Made by a program: the position numbers and the translations under genes
In this document: positions 43,738 through 53,200 of the stretch, piece by piece
How positions within the stretch are numbered: the stretch's first letter is position 1
Layout of the letters: each line of letters begins with the position of its first letter
NCBI GenBank assembly: GCA_002712005.1
Contig: PASP01000016.1
Location: forward strand, 149,983 to 213,982
Direction: 5' to 3'
Length of the DNA: 64,000 nucleotides
Origin: Halobacteriovoraceae bacterium
GTDB taxonomy: Bacteria; Bdellovibrionota; Bacteriovoracia; Bacteriovoracales; Bacteriovoracaceae
Notes under the pieces: model-generated
Seen by the model: only the letters and a program-made list of their open reading frames with translations
Told to the model about the DNA's origin: nothing
Database searches by the model: none

Positions 43738-44536
43738 AACAATGGCCAAAGAAACTTAGTGTATTAGAGCTCCATTTCAAATTAATAGTCCCAGTATCCC
43801 CATTATCATTTTTTGCAATAATTAGCTCTGCACTCTTTAGAGTAGATTTATTTTGCTCATAAAAGCCCTTACGGTATAGAAATAATATACAATCAGAGTA
43901 CTTATAAACCTCTTCTCTTTCTTTTAAGTCTTCTAGAATAGGCTTCTTGTCCTCTCTCAACTCTACAGTTCTCCCTAGTTGAGAAAGTACTATAATCGGA
44001 ATCTTTACCTCATCAGCTATCTGCTTCAAGATTCTCAACCTATCTGATCCTGGTACGAGTTGAAGATAATCAATTACAATCATTCCGAGTTCCTCTCCAT
44101 GAGAAACCTCAATCATAGATTTCATCATTTGCTTAATATCCATCCCATGACTATCTTCTATATAAATTGGTAAGTTTTTAAGTTTAAAGATTCCTTCAGA
44201 CATATCTTTCAAATCTTTATTAGACAGCTCTGAATGAGCCAGCTTTTTATAAGAGACACCTGAGGATTGGGAAATGAGTCGCTTCGAAAGATCTTTACTT
44301 AATAACTCAAATGAAAAATATATCGCGCTCTTATTTTCAATAAAGACAAATGATCTTACAAGATCTAAGGCAAAGGAACTCTTTCCCATTCCCGGTCGTG
44401 CACCGACCAGAATGACTTGTCCCCTCCCCTTAGGTATAGAAAGTTTCCTTTCAAGGTCAATAGAACCCAAACGTACAATTTCACTATATGTTTTATTTAG
44501 CCCAAGAGATTCAATATCTTCTTTTATGATTTTCAC
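43730..44536 (-). CDS. Orphan DnaB-C/RecA-like ATPase
   Basis: 268 residues from a GTG at 44536 preceded by GGAGGAGA; a longer frame exists but lacks a ribosome site. It is the RecA-like ATPase domain of DnaB helicases: LVGARPGMGKSSFALDLV (Walker A), MIVIDYLQLVPG (Walker B), IIVLSQLGRTVE (sensor Q), and KYSDCILFLYRKGFYE near the C-terminus. The N-terminal DnaB/primase-contact domain is missing, so it is not the replicative helicase. The GTG overlaps the stop of the 70-residue ORF (GTGA), so the two are translated together. Confidence 0.85.
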   Translation of the reverse strand: MKIIKEDIESLGLNKTYSEIVRLGSIDLERKLSIPKGRGQVILVGARPGMGKSSFALDLVRSFVFIENKSAIYFSFELLSKDLSKRLISQSSGVSYKKLAHSELSNKDLKDMSEGIFKLKNLPIYIEDSHGMDIKQMMKSMIEVSHGEELGMIVIDYLQLVPGSDRLRILKQIADEVKIPIIVLSQLGRTVELREDKKPILEDLKEREEVYKYSDCILFLYRKGFYEQNKSTLKSAELIIAKNDNGDTGTINLKWSSNTLSFFGHCYE

Positions 44537-44745
44537 GTTGTCTCCTCCCCTTTTTTCAAGTGAAACCAATACCTCAAGTAAGCCTCAATTTGTTCACTGC
44601 TATAACCATCAGCGAGAATCAAACTTAATAATGCAGCATAAATTTCAAATTTAGCCTCTTCATCATTTTTATTCTTTTTAAGATAGTTCTCTAGTGATTT
44701 GATATTGGAGAGAGAGTAATTTATATCCTCGTCATTGTTCTTCAT
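44533..44745 (-). CDS. Small acidic protein coupled to the DnaB-C-like gene, 70 aa
   Basis: A helical, acidic, lysine- and asparagine-rich small protein with no recognised family. Its stop codon overlaps the GTG start of the orphan DnaB-like ATPase by 4 bp, the usual sign of translational coupling and of proteins that work together. It might replace the missing N-terminal domain of the ATPase as a loader or regulator, which is inference. The WYL regulator ends 37 bp upstream. Confidence 0.65.
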   Translation of the reverse strand: MKNNDEDINYSLSNIKSLENYLKKNKNDEEAKFEIYAALLSLILADGYSSEQIEAYLRYWFHLKKGEETT

Positions 44746-44781
44746 GAGAGGATTATAGTTTAGAGGTTGGACAATTAGTGT

Positions 44782-45783
44782 CTAAGCTTCTTTATGTTCT
44801 TTATGCTTAAGCCCTTCTTCCCAGATCGAACTTATTCCCTCTTCGAGCTCAAGAGGTGCAACGTGATAAATATCCCCACCAAAGCCTGCGAGAATGCGCA
44901 TAAGTTCATTTGATAATGGTGCAGTGAAAGAAATAAGGTACTCATCAGAATTTAGCTTCTCTACTTTTTGAGTAGGGTGCAGGACTTTTTCTAGAAAGAA
45001 AGTTCCTAGTTTTGCATTGGCATGAATACGAACTTCCTTGGCCTCTCCGCTCCACCCACCTATCGAGTCAATCGATTCGTAGGGAATCTGATAATCAAGA
45101 GTATCAAATACACCTCCAAGCTTAACCTTGCTTAGTCTCGTCAGACGAAACCTTTTAAATGAGACCGAGTCATCATCTAAGTCCTTAGCGATTAGATAAG
45201 GCATGCCGGAACTAAGAACAAAATAAAGAGGCGCAAGATTTTTGAGCTCAACTTCTTCTTTATAAGGGGAAGCATTATAACAACAGAAAGTTCTTTCTTC
45301 GCGTAATGCAGAAAGTATAAGCTTTACGTTGTGTGAATTAGAGTGAATAGGCTTACCGGTCAAACCATAGTCAAAGTGGTATTTATGCTTTACTCCCAAA
45401 AGATGATCACTCAGCTCAGTGCTTAGGGCCTCCTCAAAAGCGACCTCGGCCCTTTTAATATGCTCATCAAAATAGTCATGACTTGTTTCCCTCAAGTTTT
45501 CAAGAGCAATATGAATCGTTTCAATCACTGAAAAATCAAGAACAAGCTCTTGCTTGAAGTTAAAATCACCAGTTGCGTAGAATTTCTTAGGATAAGAGTT
45601 CGTTGCAACAATACCTCTTTCTAAAGTAAGTGCATCAAGATCGCGCTCAATAGTCTTTTGTGAATAATTGAACCCCAGATCTTTCATATAGAGATATATC
45701 TCTCTAATACTCATGGCATTGGATTGGCCAAGTCTTCTAAGTAGGCTAAATATTTTCAATCTTCTCGTATTGGCGGCCGACAT
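44782..45783 (-). CDS. WYL-domain transcriptional regulator
   Basis: 333 residues: an N-terminal winged helix (LKIFSLLRRLGQSNAMSIREIYLYMKDLGFNYSQKTIERDLDALT, about 9-54), a middle WYL domain (about 140-240) and a C-terminal WCX-type region. WYL regulators bind nucleic-acid ligands or other signals and control many phage-defence islands. It is the first gene of the unit that runs into the DnaB-like pair and is divergent from a putative nuclease gene. A GACAT-TGT-ATGTC palindrome lies 25-37 bp before its start. Confidence 0.9.
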   Translation of the reverse strand: MSAANTRRLKIFSLLRRLGQSNAMSIREIYLYMKDLGFNYSQKTIERDLDALTLERGIVATNSYPKKFYATGDFNFKQELVLDFSVIETIHIALENLRETSHDYFDEHIKRAEVAFEEALSTELSDHLLGVKHKYHFDYGLTGKPIHSNSHNVKLILSALREERTFCCYNASPYKEEVELKNLAPLYFVLSSGMPYLIAKDLDDDSVSFKRFRLTRLSKVKLGGVFDTLDYQIPYESIDSIGGWSGEAKEVRIHANAKLGTFFLEKVLHPTQKVEKLNSDEYLISFTAPLSNELMRILAGFGGDIYHVAPLELEEGISSIWEEGLKHKEHKEA

Positions 45784-45807
45784 CTTTTTCTCACTTATTC
45801 ATACTTG

Positions 45808-45820
45808 GACATTGTATGTC
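45808..45820. promoter_or_regulatory. Possible operator of the WYL regulator
   Basis: GACAT-TGT-ATGTC is a perfect 5+3+5 palindrome between the divergent WYL regulator and the nuclease-like gene at 45934, where an autoregulatory site would be expected. It is short, so chance is possible. Confidence 0.3.
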
Positions 45821-45933
45821 TTACTTGTCGGTGGTCTTTTTAATGAATTCAAGTAAAAACTCAAGTACAATAGTAATAACAAGGTCTTATCAAGCGACCT
45901 TAGCAAATATGATCTCCTCTATTATGGAAAGCT

Positions 45934-46749
45934 ATGAGTATATTTGATTTAAAAATTAATGAATTAGATCAAGGTAATAGACCTACTCCAGAGTCATTCC
46001 AAGGTTATTTAAAGCGTATCAATTGGTCTAAAAAGATATCAACAGCTGAATGTATTTCTATCCAAACCTTTGAGGACTTAAGGCCAGAACTAAAAGAAGC
46101 CAGTTATATGGTTTTAAGATTAGGAAAGTCTAGTGATAGCAAAGGTACTCAATTCTCACTAATAAAAACTGATAACTGGAGCGATTACTTCCTATTCAAT
46201 AGTGTCCCTACAAATGATGTCACCGAGCATAGATTTGAAAATGATCCAAACTATGAATCTTTCAGAGTAATTAACAAACTAACAGAATCTTCATTTATTA
46301 ATCTACTTCTTCACTCAAAAGTCTTATTAAGACATCTTAACTTCGATTCAGACTCTCCCATTATCCCAGCCACGAGTAACTCAACTCATTCTTTTATAGT
46401 GAAACCCCACTCTAAATCTGACATAGAATGGCTACATGATAATGGACAAGTAGAAGTTGACAATATATTTACCGCTAAAAGAGGTGGGGAAAATATCTTA
46501 TGCATCATTGAAGCAAAGTCGAATAAATCAAACTCTCTAGCTAAACACAAACTTGTATATCCAATCTTAAGTATTCAACCAAACCTTTCTAAAGAATACA
46601 AGATTATCCCTTTGTATATTCGTATAAATAAAGAAAAGAATAAAATTAGTTTTCAAGTAATTGAGTGTTCATTTCCACAAGACATCAATGAGCAATTTAT
46701 TAATAAACTTACCCCTGTAAAGGTCACAAACTTCTCTGTTGTCTTATAA
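45934..46749 (+). CDS. Putative PD-(D/E)XK nuclease in the Ssp island
   Basis: 271 residues. Around residues 172-196, GQVEVDNIFTAKRGG-ENILCIIEAKS gives the pattern E-V-D(176)...E(193)-A-K(195), with hydrophobic beta-strands on both sides, as in PD-(D/E)XK restriction enzymes. The N-terminal 150 residues (YMVLRLGKSSDSKGTQF near 58-74) are not recognised and may bind DNA. It overlaps the sspA 3' end by 6 bp, is on the opposite strand, and is divergent from the WYL regulator. It could be an additional effector, but an ordinary type II enzyme is possible. Confidence 0.65.
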   Translation: MSIFDLKINELDQGNRPTPESFQGYLKRINWSKKISTAECISIQTFEDLRPELKEASYMVLRLGKSSDSKGTQFSLIKTDNWSDYFLFNSVPTNDVTEHRFENDPNYESFRVINKLTESSFINLLLHSKVLLRHLNFDSDSPIIPATSNSTHSFIVKPHSKSDIEWLHDNGQVEVDNIFTAKRGGENILCIIEAKSNKSNSLAKHKLVYPILSIQPNLSKEYKIIPLYIRINKEKNKISFQVIECSFPQDINEQFINKLTPVKVTNFSVVL

Positions 46750-47856
46750 TGAAAGAGCTGTTTTAAGTTCTTCTATAAAGTACTTAAAATCGTTTTGCGA
46801 TATTTCTCTTGAGTAAGATATTCTTAAACACTTTTGAGCATATTCCCTCGATTTCCCCATTGCTTGAATAACGTGAGATGGTTCAACTGATCCCGATGTA
46901 CATGCAGAGCCTGTTGAAACTTGAATATCCTTAGAACTTAAATAAAGAAGAACTTCTCTAGAGTCATTCATACCAAGATAGACATTGATAGTATTAAAAA
47001 CTCGGGGTGCATGATTTCCATTTATAGAAATAAGTGAGCTTAGGGAGACGAGACTCTTTTCAAACTCAGCTCTTAACTCCTGTAGTTCAGTAAGGCGTGA
47101 AAGATTAATATCAGAGATGGCAAGCCCTAAAGATTTAATTCCAAGATAGTTATATGTACCAGGTCTAAGTCCTAACTCTTGTCCTCCACCTTTTAGGGGA
47201 GAACAAAACTTAATTTGAGATGAGACAAAAAGTATCCCAACTCCTTTTAGACTCCCTACCTTATGGCCAGAGTAGCTTACAAAGTGAGGGTCTATATCAA
47301 AAAGTGAATGTTCCACCTTTCCTAATGCCTGAACTGCATCCAGGTGAAGAAAACCTCCATGAGTTTTCACTAATTCAGAAATTTTAACCGCATCATTAAT
47401 CACACCTGTTTCATTGTTTACATACAGTAATGAAACAAGTGATTTTTTGTTTTCATCTAATAACTTCTCTAAATGATTTAGGTCATATATTCCATCATCA
47501 GAATTTTCTACATATAAAACATTAAGGCCAAGGCTTTCCAGAAACTTGCACTTATCAAGAGTTGCATGATGTTCTAGTCTTGATGTGATTATAGTCTCGA
47601 CACCAAGAGACTCTAGGTTCTCTCTAGAAAGAACTAAGTTCGTACTCTCTGTTGCCCCAGAAGTGAAGAGTATTTCTTTCGGGGAACAGTCCAGAAATGC
47701 AGCAATATCTCTACGTATGGCAGATATATCATCATCAAGTGGGCGGGAAAGAGCATACTCACTCGACGCATTCTGCCAAAAAGAGCTTGCCTTATTTTCA
47801 AGAAAATCTATTACTTTAGGACTGTAAGGAGCAGTCGCATTATAATCAAGATACAA
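46744..47856 (-). CDS. sspA: Cysteine desulfurase of the phosphorothioation system (SspA/DndA-like)
   Basis: 370 residues, an IscS/NifS-type PLP enzyme: MYLDYNATAPYSP start, GATESTN near residue 67, the PLP lysine in SYSGHKVGSLKGVG (Lys199), and the catalytic cysteine in TGSACTSGSVEPSHVI (Cys319). It takes sulfur from cysteine and passes it to SspD. The presence of sspB, sspC and sspD on the same strand 1.5 kb upstream, separated by a convergent methyltransferase gene, marks it as SspA rather than the housekeeping IscS. It is divergent from the methyltransferase across 59 bp. Confidence 0.88.
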   Translation of the reverse strand: MYLDYNATAPYSPKVIDFLENKASSFWQNASSEYALSRPLDDDISAIRRDIAAFLDCSPKEILFTSGATESTNLVLSRENLESLGVETIITSRLEHHATLDKCKFLESLGLNVLYVENSDDGIYDLNHLEKLLDENKKSLVSLLYVNNETGVINDAVKISELVKTHGGFLHLDAVQALGKVEHSLFDIDPHFVSYSGHKVGSLKGVGILFVSSQIKFCSPLKGGGQELGLRPGTYNYLGIKSLGLAISDINLSRLTELQELRAEFEKSLVSLSSLISINGNHAPRVFNTINVYLGMNDSREVLLYLSSKDIQVSTGSACTSGSVEPSHVIQAMGKSREYAQKCLRISYSREISQNDFKYFIEELKTALSL

Positions 47857-47915
47857 ATCTATCTCCTTTTGAATAATAGTATCAGCTCAGGTATAAAAAC
47901 AAAAAGTTAAATATT

Positions 47916-49397
47916 ATGATTCAAAGACATAAAACGGCCATTCGTAGAAATAAACTCTCCCGACCTGTTAACTATTTAATAGACAGAGGTCTTTTATCAA
48001 AAGAGATGACTTTCTTCGATTATGGCTGTGGCCATGGACAAGACCTTCAAATCCTTGAAAAGAATGGCTTTGGAAAAGTTAATGGCTGGGACCCCTACTT
48101 CAAGCCTCAGGCCGAAAAAGTAAGCTCCGATATAGTCAATCTGGGCTATGTTCTCAACGTCATTGAAAAGACTTCTGAGAGACGAGATGCTCTCATGGAA
48201 GCATATGCCAAAGCAGAAAAGCTCCTATGTGTCTCGGTTATGACAAAGTCCCAAAAAGGTTATGAAGGTCAAGAGCATGGAGATGGAGTGCTTTCCTCTC
48301 GAGGAACGTTTCAAAAGTATTACGATCAAAGTGAAATCAAGAATTATCTAGAGTCGACTCTCAATACAGATGCTATATCTGCAGAGCCTGGTATTTTCCT
48401 CATCTTTAAAAGTGAAAAGGAAAAACTTAGTTACTTAGATAATAGGTATAATAGACCTGTAACATTAGAAGTCACAAGATTAGATCCAATTACAAGAGAG
48501 CCTCGAAAAGTTAGAGTTTTCAAGCCCAAACTTGAAGAGCTTATTAAAGAGTCAGCTTTTATCCAACCAGTAATGGAGTTTGTTCTAAAACATGGACGAG
48601 TCCCCTCCCCTTTAGAGAGTGATGATTTTAAAAGCCTAATTGATGAGTTTAAGTCAAAAAGAAAAATAGAAAATATTATTTTAGATAACATTGATGAAGA
48701 AGAATTTCTTGATATTCGAGCTCGTCGTATTGAAGAAATTCTTGTTTTCTTTGCCCTAAGACGTTTTGATAAGCATGGTTTTCCTAAAAAGTCAGACCTC
48801 CCTCTAAGTCTCGAACTTGATATAAAGTCTTTCTTTACCAACTATAAAGATTGTCTTAATAAAGCTACTCAGCTCCTCTTCTCTCTTGGTAATGATCGAC
48901 TTATGCGAGAAGCCCACAAGCATATAACAATTGGTAAGGTTCTACCTGATGCAGTCTATATTCATCCTAGCTATGTCAAAGAACTTCCTGCCCCAATTCA
49001 AGTTAAGGTTGGAGTTGCTCAAACACTTCTTGGTGAGATTGAAGGTTGTAACCTTCTTAAAATAAATAAAATGAAGGAAAAAGTAAGCTTCATGGTATAT
49101 GAAGACTTTCAAAAATTTGCACACCCAGCACTTTTATATACTGTTGTCGTTGATCTTCCTAAACTTACAACAAAGTTATGGGACTTCGAACTTAGGGAGA
49201 ATCCACCGATTCTCCATAGAAAAGAAACATTTGTAGGAGAAGACTTTCCAGGATACGAAAAGTTTAGAAAACTTACCAAGCAAGAGGAAAGTAAAGATCT
49301 CTTATCCAGGAATGATATTGGCACTAGAAAACGTTGGGAAGCTATTTTAGAAGAAAATGGCCTGAAGATTTCAGGCCATACATTAAAAAAATTATAA
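47916..49397 (+). CDS. Phosphorothioation-associated putative DNA methyltransferase
   Basis: 493 residues. The start, MIQRHKTAIRRNKLSRPVNY, and the SAM-binding motif TFFDYGCGHGQDLQILEKNG (about 33-52) match the protein family that consistently travels with DNA phosphorothioation genes. The C-terminal two thirds are specific to the family; ARRIEEILVFFALRRFDKHG is one recognisable stretch. Methylating the same sites could provide a second layer of marking. It sits between sspA and sspD, divergent from one and overlapping the other by 6 bp at the 3' ends. Confidence 0.85.
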   Translation: MIQRHKTAIRRNKLSRPVNYLIDRGLLSKEMTFFDYGCGHGQDLQILEKNGFGKVNGWDPYFKPQAEKVSSDIVNLGYVLNVIEKTSERRDALMEAYAKAEKLLCVSVMTKSQKGYEGQEHGDGVLSSRGTFQKYYDQSEIKNYLESTLNTDAISAEPGIFLIFKSEKEKLSYLDNRYNRPVTLEVTRLDPITREPRKVRVFKPKLEELIKESAFIQPVMEFVLKHGRVPSPLESDDFKSLIDEFKSKRKIENIILDNIDEEEFLDIRARRIEEILVFFALRRFDKHGFPKKSDLPLSLELDIKSFFTNYKDCLNKATQLLFSLGNDRLMREAHKHITIGKVLPDAVYIHPSYVKELPAPIQVKVGVAQTLLGEIEGCNLLKINKMKEKVSFMVYEDFQKFAHPALLYTVVVDLPKLTTKLWDFELRENPPILHRKETFVGEDFPGYEKFRKLTKQEESKDLLSRNDIGTRKRWEAILEENGLKISGHTLKKL

Positions 49398-50222
49398 ATC
49401 GCAAACGATACAGCTCGACTCTTCACCGTCATCATCAACAACCGATTTGAAAACATCTGTAAGATGCTTTCCACGAGCTCTAGACTTTTCGCGCTCCATT
49501 CTTTTTGCATGATTGGCCTTAATCTCTTCTTCCTTCCCTTCAAGCTCTTCAAGGCTCATGCCTTTAATCCAAGTAAATGGAACATCATCGCCTGCATAAC
49601 CGGCTTTCTCATACTCTTTTGCTCTTTCAAAGAGCTCGGGATGCCTTTCTTTAAGACCAATCCATTCAATACGACGCTGAAAGAAGCAAAAATAGCAGCC
49701 TGAACGAGAGCGCCACTCATAATACTTAGGCATACCTATGCCAGACTCTTCTAAGATCTTATTTACACCACCAAGATCAATTCCATCCTCTTGAAATGGA
49801 TACCTTGGTTTAATAGTGTCTTTATTTGAAGTATACCCTTCACGGTCTTCATCGGCACGGATACCAACATATGACTCAATTAAGTCATCACCAATGTAAC
49901 GCTCATAACTTTTGATTTTCATCTCTGCAGTACACCAACGTGCTCTAGCTGAAGGTAAATAATTACCATTCTTTTTGAGAAGGTAATCAAAAGTTTTATC
50001 ACTATTAAGGCGAACAATCTTCTTTCCAAGGAAAGCTTCAAGCTTATCTAGGTACTCGTAAGTCTCAGGAAGTTCAGCGCCAGTATCAGTAAAAACATAT
50101 TCAAGATTAGGAACTTTATCTTTTAAATAAATGGCAAGAGCTGTTGAGTCTTTGCCACCAGATAGAGGGCAAATTTGCCTTCTCGACTTATCATATTTAA
50201 ATTCATAATCCTGATATTGCAT
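49392..50222 (-). CDS. sspD: PAPS-reductase-like ATP pyrophosphatase SspD
   Basis: 276 residues. The PP-loop SGGKDS (residues 21-26) and VFTDTGAELPETYEYLD identify a PAPS-reductase/DndC-like enzyme that activates the DNA backbone for sulfur insertion. Cysteines in ARWCTAEMK and SGCYFCFFQRR could hold an iron-sulfur cluster or relay sulfur. It is about half the length of DndC, as expected for SspD. It follows sspC by 13 bp and has AAGG before its ATG. It should receive sulfur from SspA. Confidence 0.88.
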   Translation of the reverse strand: MQYQDYEFKYDKSRRQICPLSGGKDSTALAIYLKDKVPNLEYVFTDTGAELPETYEYLDKLEAFLGKKIVRLNSDKTFDYLLKKNGNYLPSARARWCTAEMKIKSYERYIGDDLIESYVGIRADEDREGYTSNKDTIKPRYPFQEDGIDLGGVNKILEESGIGMPKYYEWRSRSGCYFCFFQRRIEWIGLKERHPELFERAKEYEKAGYAGDDVPFTWIKGMSLEELEGKEEEIKANHAKRMEREKSRARGKHLTDVFKSVVDDDGEESSCIVCDL

Positions 50223-50235
50223 AGGCCAACCTTAG

Positions 50236-53200
50236 CTATTCGACATACTTAGAATATTCTCTGACAACAGATACATTCCCAGTTTGATCTTTTTGCGCAG
50301 ATAAGAGGTCCAAAAGAAGATTATTTCTGTCTTTTACAGAAAGTTCTTTAACAAGGTCTTCGATTTTATTTTTTATTTCAGCTTGCTTTGATGAAAGGTC
50401 TGATTGAACACCAAGTCTTAAGAACTTTTTCTCACCACTTTCTTTATTAATAAATGCTACAGCACTTTCACCTTTAAAGTCATCATTTAAAAACTCAGAG
50501 ACCATCTCTATTTCATTGACAACTTTTTCTAGGGCAAGGTTAAAAACACTCTCCCCTTCTTTATCCCAGTACCTAGGATGCGTTCCTGTAAGTACATCAG
50601 CAATTGTCTCAACAAAGAAAAATGGATGTTTAGAGCTATCAAAGTTTTTAAAACGGTTAACAAAGTTAGCTGTTTTTTTGTTAAAAGCATGATTACGAAT
50701 AGTATCTGCAAACTTTGTCCAGTTATCTTGATATAGCTTTGCAAGATTAGCTCCCTTTGGAACAGGACTTGCTTTAACTCCTAAGCAATTAGTCTGTAAG
50801 AAAGCGAGAGCATCAATTAAAGAAGCATGGAGATCTTTAATTAAGCCCTGATAAACCTGTACGGTATGATCTTTGGTAGAGCGTAAATCTTCCTCTATTT
50901 TTTTAATCTCTGTTATTTTTGTCTTATCTGAGATTTCTTCAAAACCAAGGGCCTCAGGAATTTGCTTAAAGACCAAGCGATCTGGTTCTTTCGCTGAAGA
51001 AATAGCAATAAGAAACTTCTTACCTTCCATTGAAGTTTTGGCGGCACTCTTTGAGTACTCAGGAACATCTTTCTTCCATTTGAGAATGGCGGCAACAGAA
51101 GTTGAGACACTGGCTTTATCCTCACTATTAAATACAGTGCCAAGCATTTTTAAGTAATTAAGTTTTGCCTTAGAAATTTCAGCATAGTGAAGTTTACCAA
51201 GCTTAGGATTTTTAAGAATAAGTTCAAAGTGCTCACCATCTGGGTGAGGAATATACTCTCCATCAAAGTAATGATTAACAGGGTGCTCAAGCACTTGATC
51301 AAACAAAGCAACATATAGAGGAACAAGTCCTTTTCTTAAGCCATACGGAGGAGCAACAAGCTTATCAATCAGCTCACTGTAGCTAATTCCTCTAGAAAAG
51401 CTTCTTAAGATATCAGTGTAGTCATTAAGAAACGATTTAATCATTTCAGAATCTTTACTGATTTTTAATTTATGATTAGTTTTTGAATAAGTCAGATTTG
51501 CCGTAGACATTAAAGTCTTATAAATCGCTACTTCTGGCCCATTACCTTGTATGCCAAACTTCGCCCCTACTTTATCAGGATTCTTAATCATGGCATCAAT
51601 AAGATTTTTTCGTCCAAGAGTTACTGCTCCAGGTACCTTATGTTTATTAACAAGCTCTGAGTTGAAAACAATCGACTTGCTATACTCCATTGAGAACACA
51701 TCACCAAGAGACTTCTCAAGAACGCTATAGTGAGTGATCCCTACACGGAACTTTTCTTTTGAATAAAAGAGGTCACTGGATAAACTAAACTTACCAATAA
51801 ACTCACCTAAGAGTGACTTGATAGCAGCGAGAAGAACTGACTGGTGACGATCTAGTTCTTTCTTAACCAAAGGCGAACTACTAATCAGCTCTTTATTAGA
51901 ATAGAGAGAATTAATAGCATTAAGCTCTTCAATATCCTTACGACATTCAATGAATGTTTTAGGTAGTGAAAAAAGAACAAGTTCTGACTCTTCTTTAAGA
52001 ATCAAACCTTTTGCTTGTTCATATTCATCTTTGTTAAACGGAAGAACAAAGTAAAGTAACCCATCTTCAGTATGATAATGGGGAGACTTTTGGTACTTAC
52101 CAGACTTTAACTCTTCAACAGATATAATGTCCGTTTTAAAAAAACGAGTTACTGCATTTTGGAAGTTATATCTCTTAGGAGCAATATAATCCGTTCCAAA
52201 GTAGCGTTTCACAATTTTAACGAGGTCTCTCGAGGTAAGCTTAATCTCTCTTAGGTTTTCAATTTCCTCATTGATATCAACACTCGAGCCCTGCTGAAGC
52301 TCATATTGTTTAAGAACTCTATTAAAGAAGAGAGCTTTCTTCTTCTTAAGTTCTTCGAGCCCGGCCTTAATTTCTTTTGCAGAGAAATCATCTTCGAATG
52401 CTTCATTAAAAAAGGTCTCAGTCATTGGACAGTAAGAATTATTTTTAATTACTGCTGCCAAAGCAATAACAGAGAGAATCTCCCTTGCAGCACTATTTTC
52501 TTTATCAATCGTGTTCATTGCCTCTTCAACAATAAGGCTTACTTTATAAGCACCACCAATGCCTGTATCTTTGGCAATGAGAGGGGAAAAATAGTTATAA
52601 AGATGAGATGGCATCAATGGAGAGAAACTCTCTTCTCCATGAACATCGAGTTCCAGAAATCTCTTCAGAGAGTTATCTTCATCACGAGTTAAGAATGTAT
52701 AGAGTGTTCTTTCATTCTGCGCTACTTTTTGCGACAAAAAAGGAAGCATCGCTAGAGTAACAGGGTGAAGAGGGTAACAATTTGCCATCACTTTAGTAGA
52801 GTCTGATGCATTTAGCATTTCTTCAAAGGCAACACCTTTAAGCCTCTTTATAAATGCCTTACTTCTCTTTAATGATTCTTTATAAAGGTTTTGTGATGTC
52901 TCTGAAATTGGCTTTGTGAAGACACGAGAGATCATTTTAAAATAATTGGAACCTCTATCGTAGAATGAAGTTTCAGAGAAACGTCCTTCAATCTTAGCCC
53001 ATTCTTTCTGGACTGTAACAGGTAGCTGACTGGCATACTGAGAAACAGACATGTGAGTAATCAATGTAAGGTGACATTGATTCTCCCCTGAACGGTCACA
53101 GTATTCAGCAAAGTCTTGGAGAAACTGTATATTTAAGGCAGAAGGTGTATGAATCCCTTTTTCTAAATATTTACCAAACTCATCATAAATAACAAAAATT

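Noticed and set aside
49109..49552. 147-codon minus-strand ORF over the methyltransferase/sspD junction
   Set aside because: It lies antisense to a well-supported methyltransferase gene and in the wrong frame of sspD; its composition is typical of a shadow frame.
46744..50222. DndABCDE double-strand phosphorothioation system
   Set aside because: The PAPS-reductase-like protein is half the DndC length and there is no DndD-type SMC protein, DndB or DndE.
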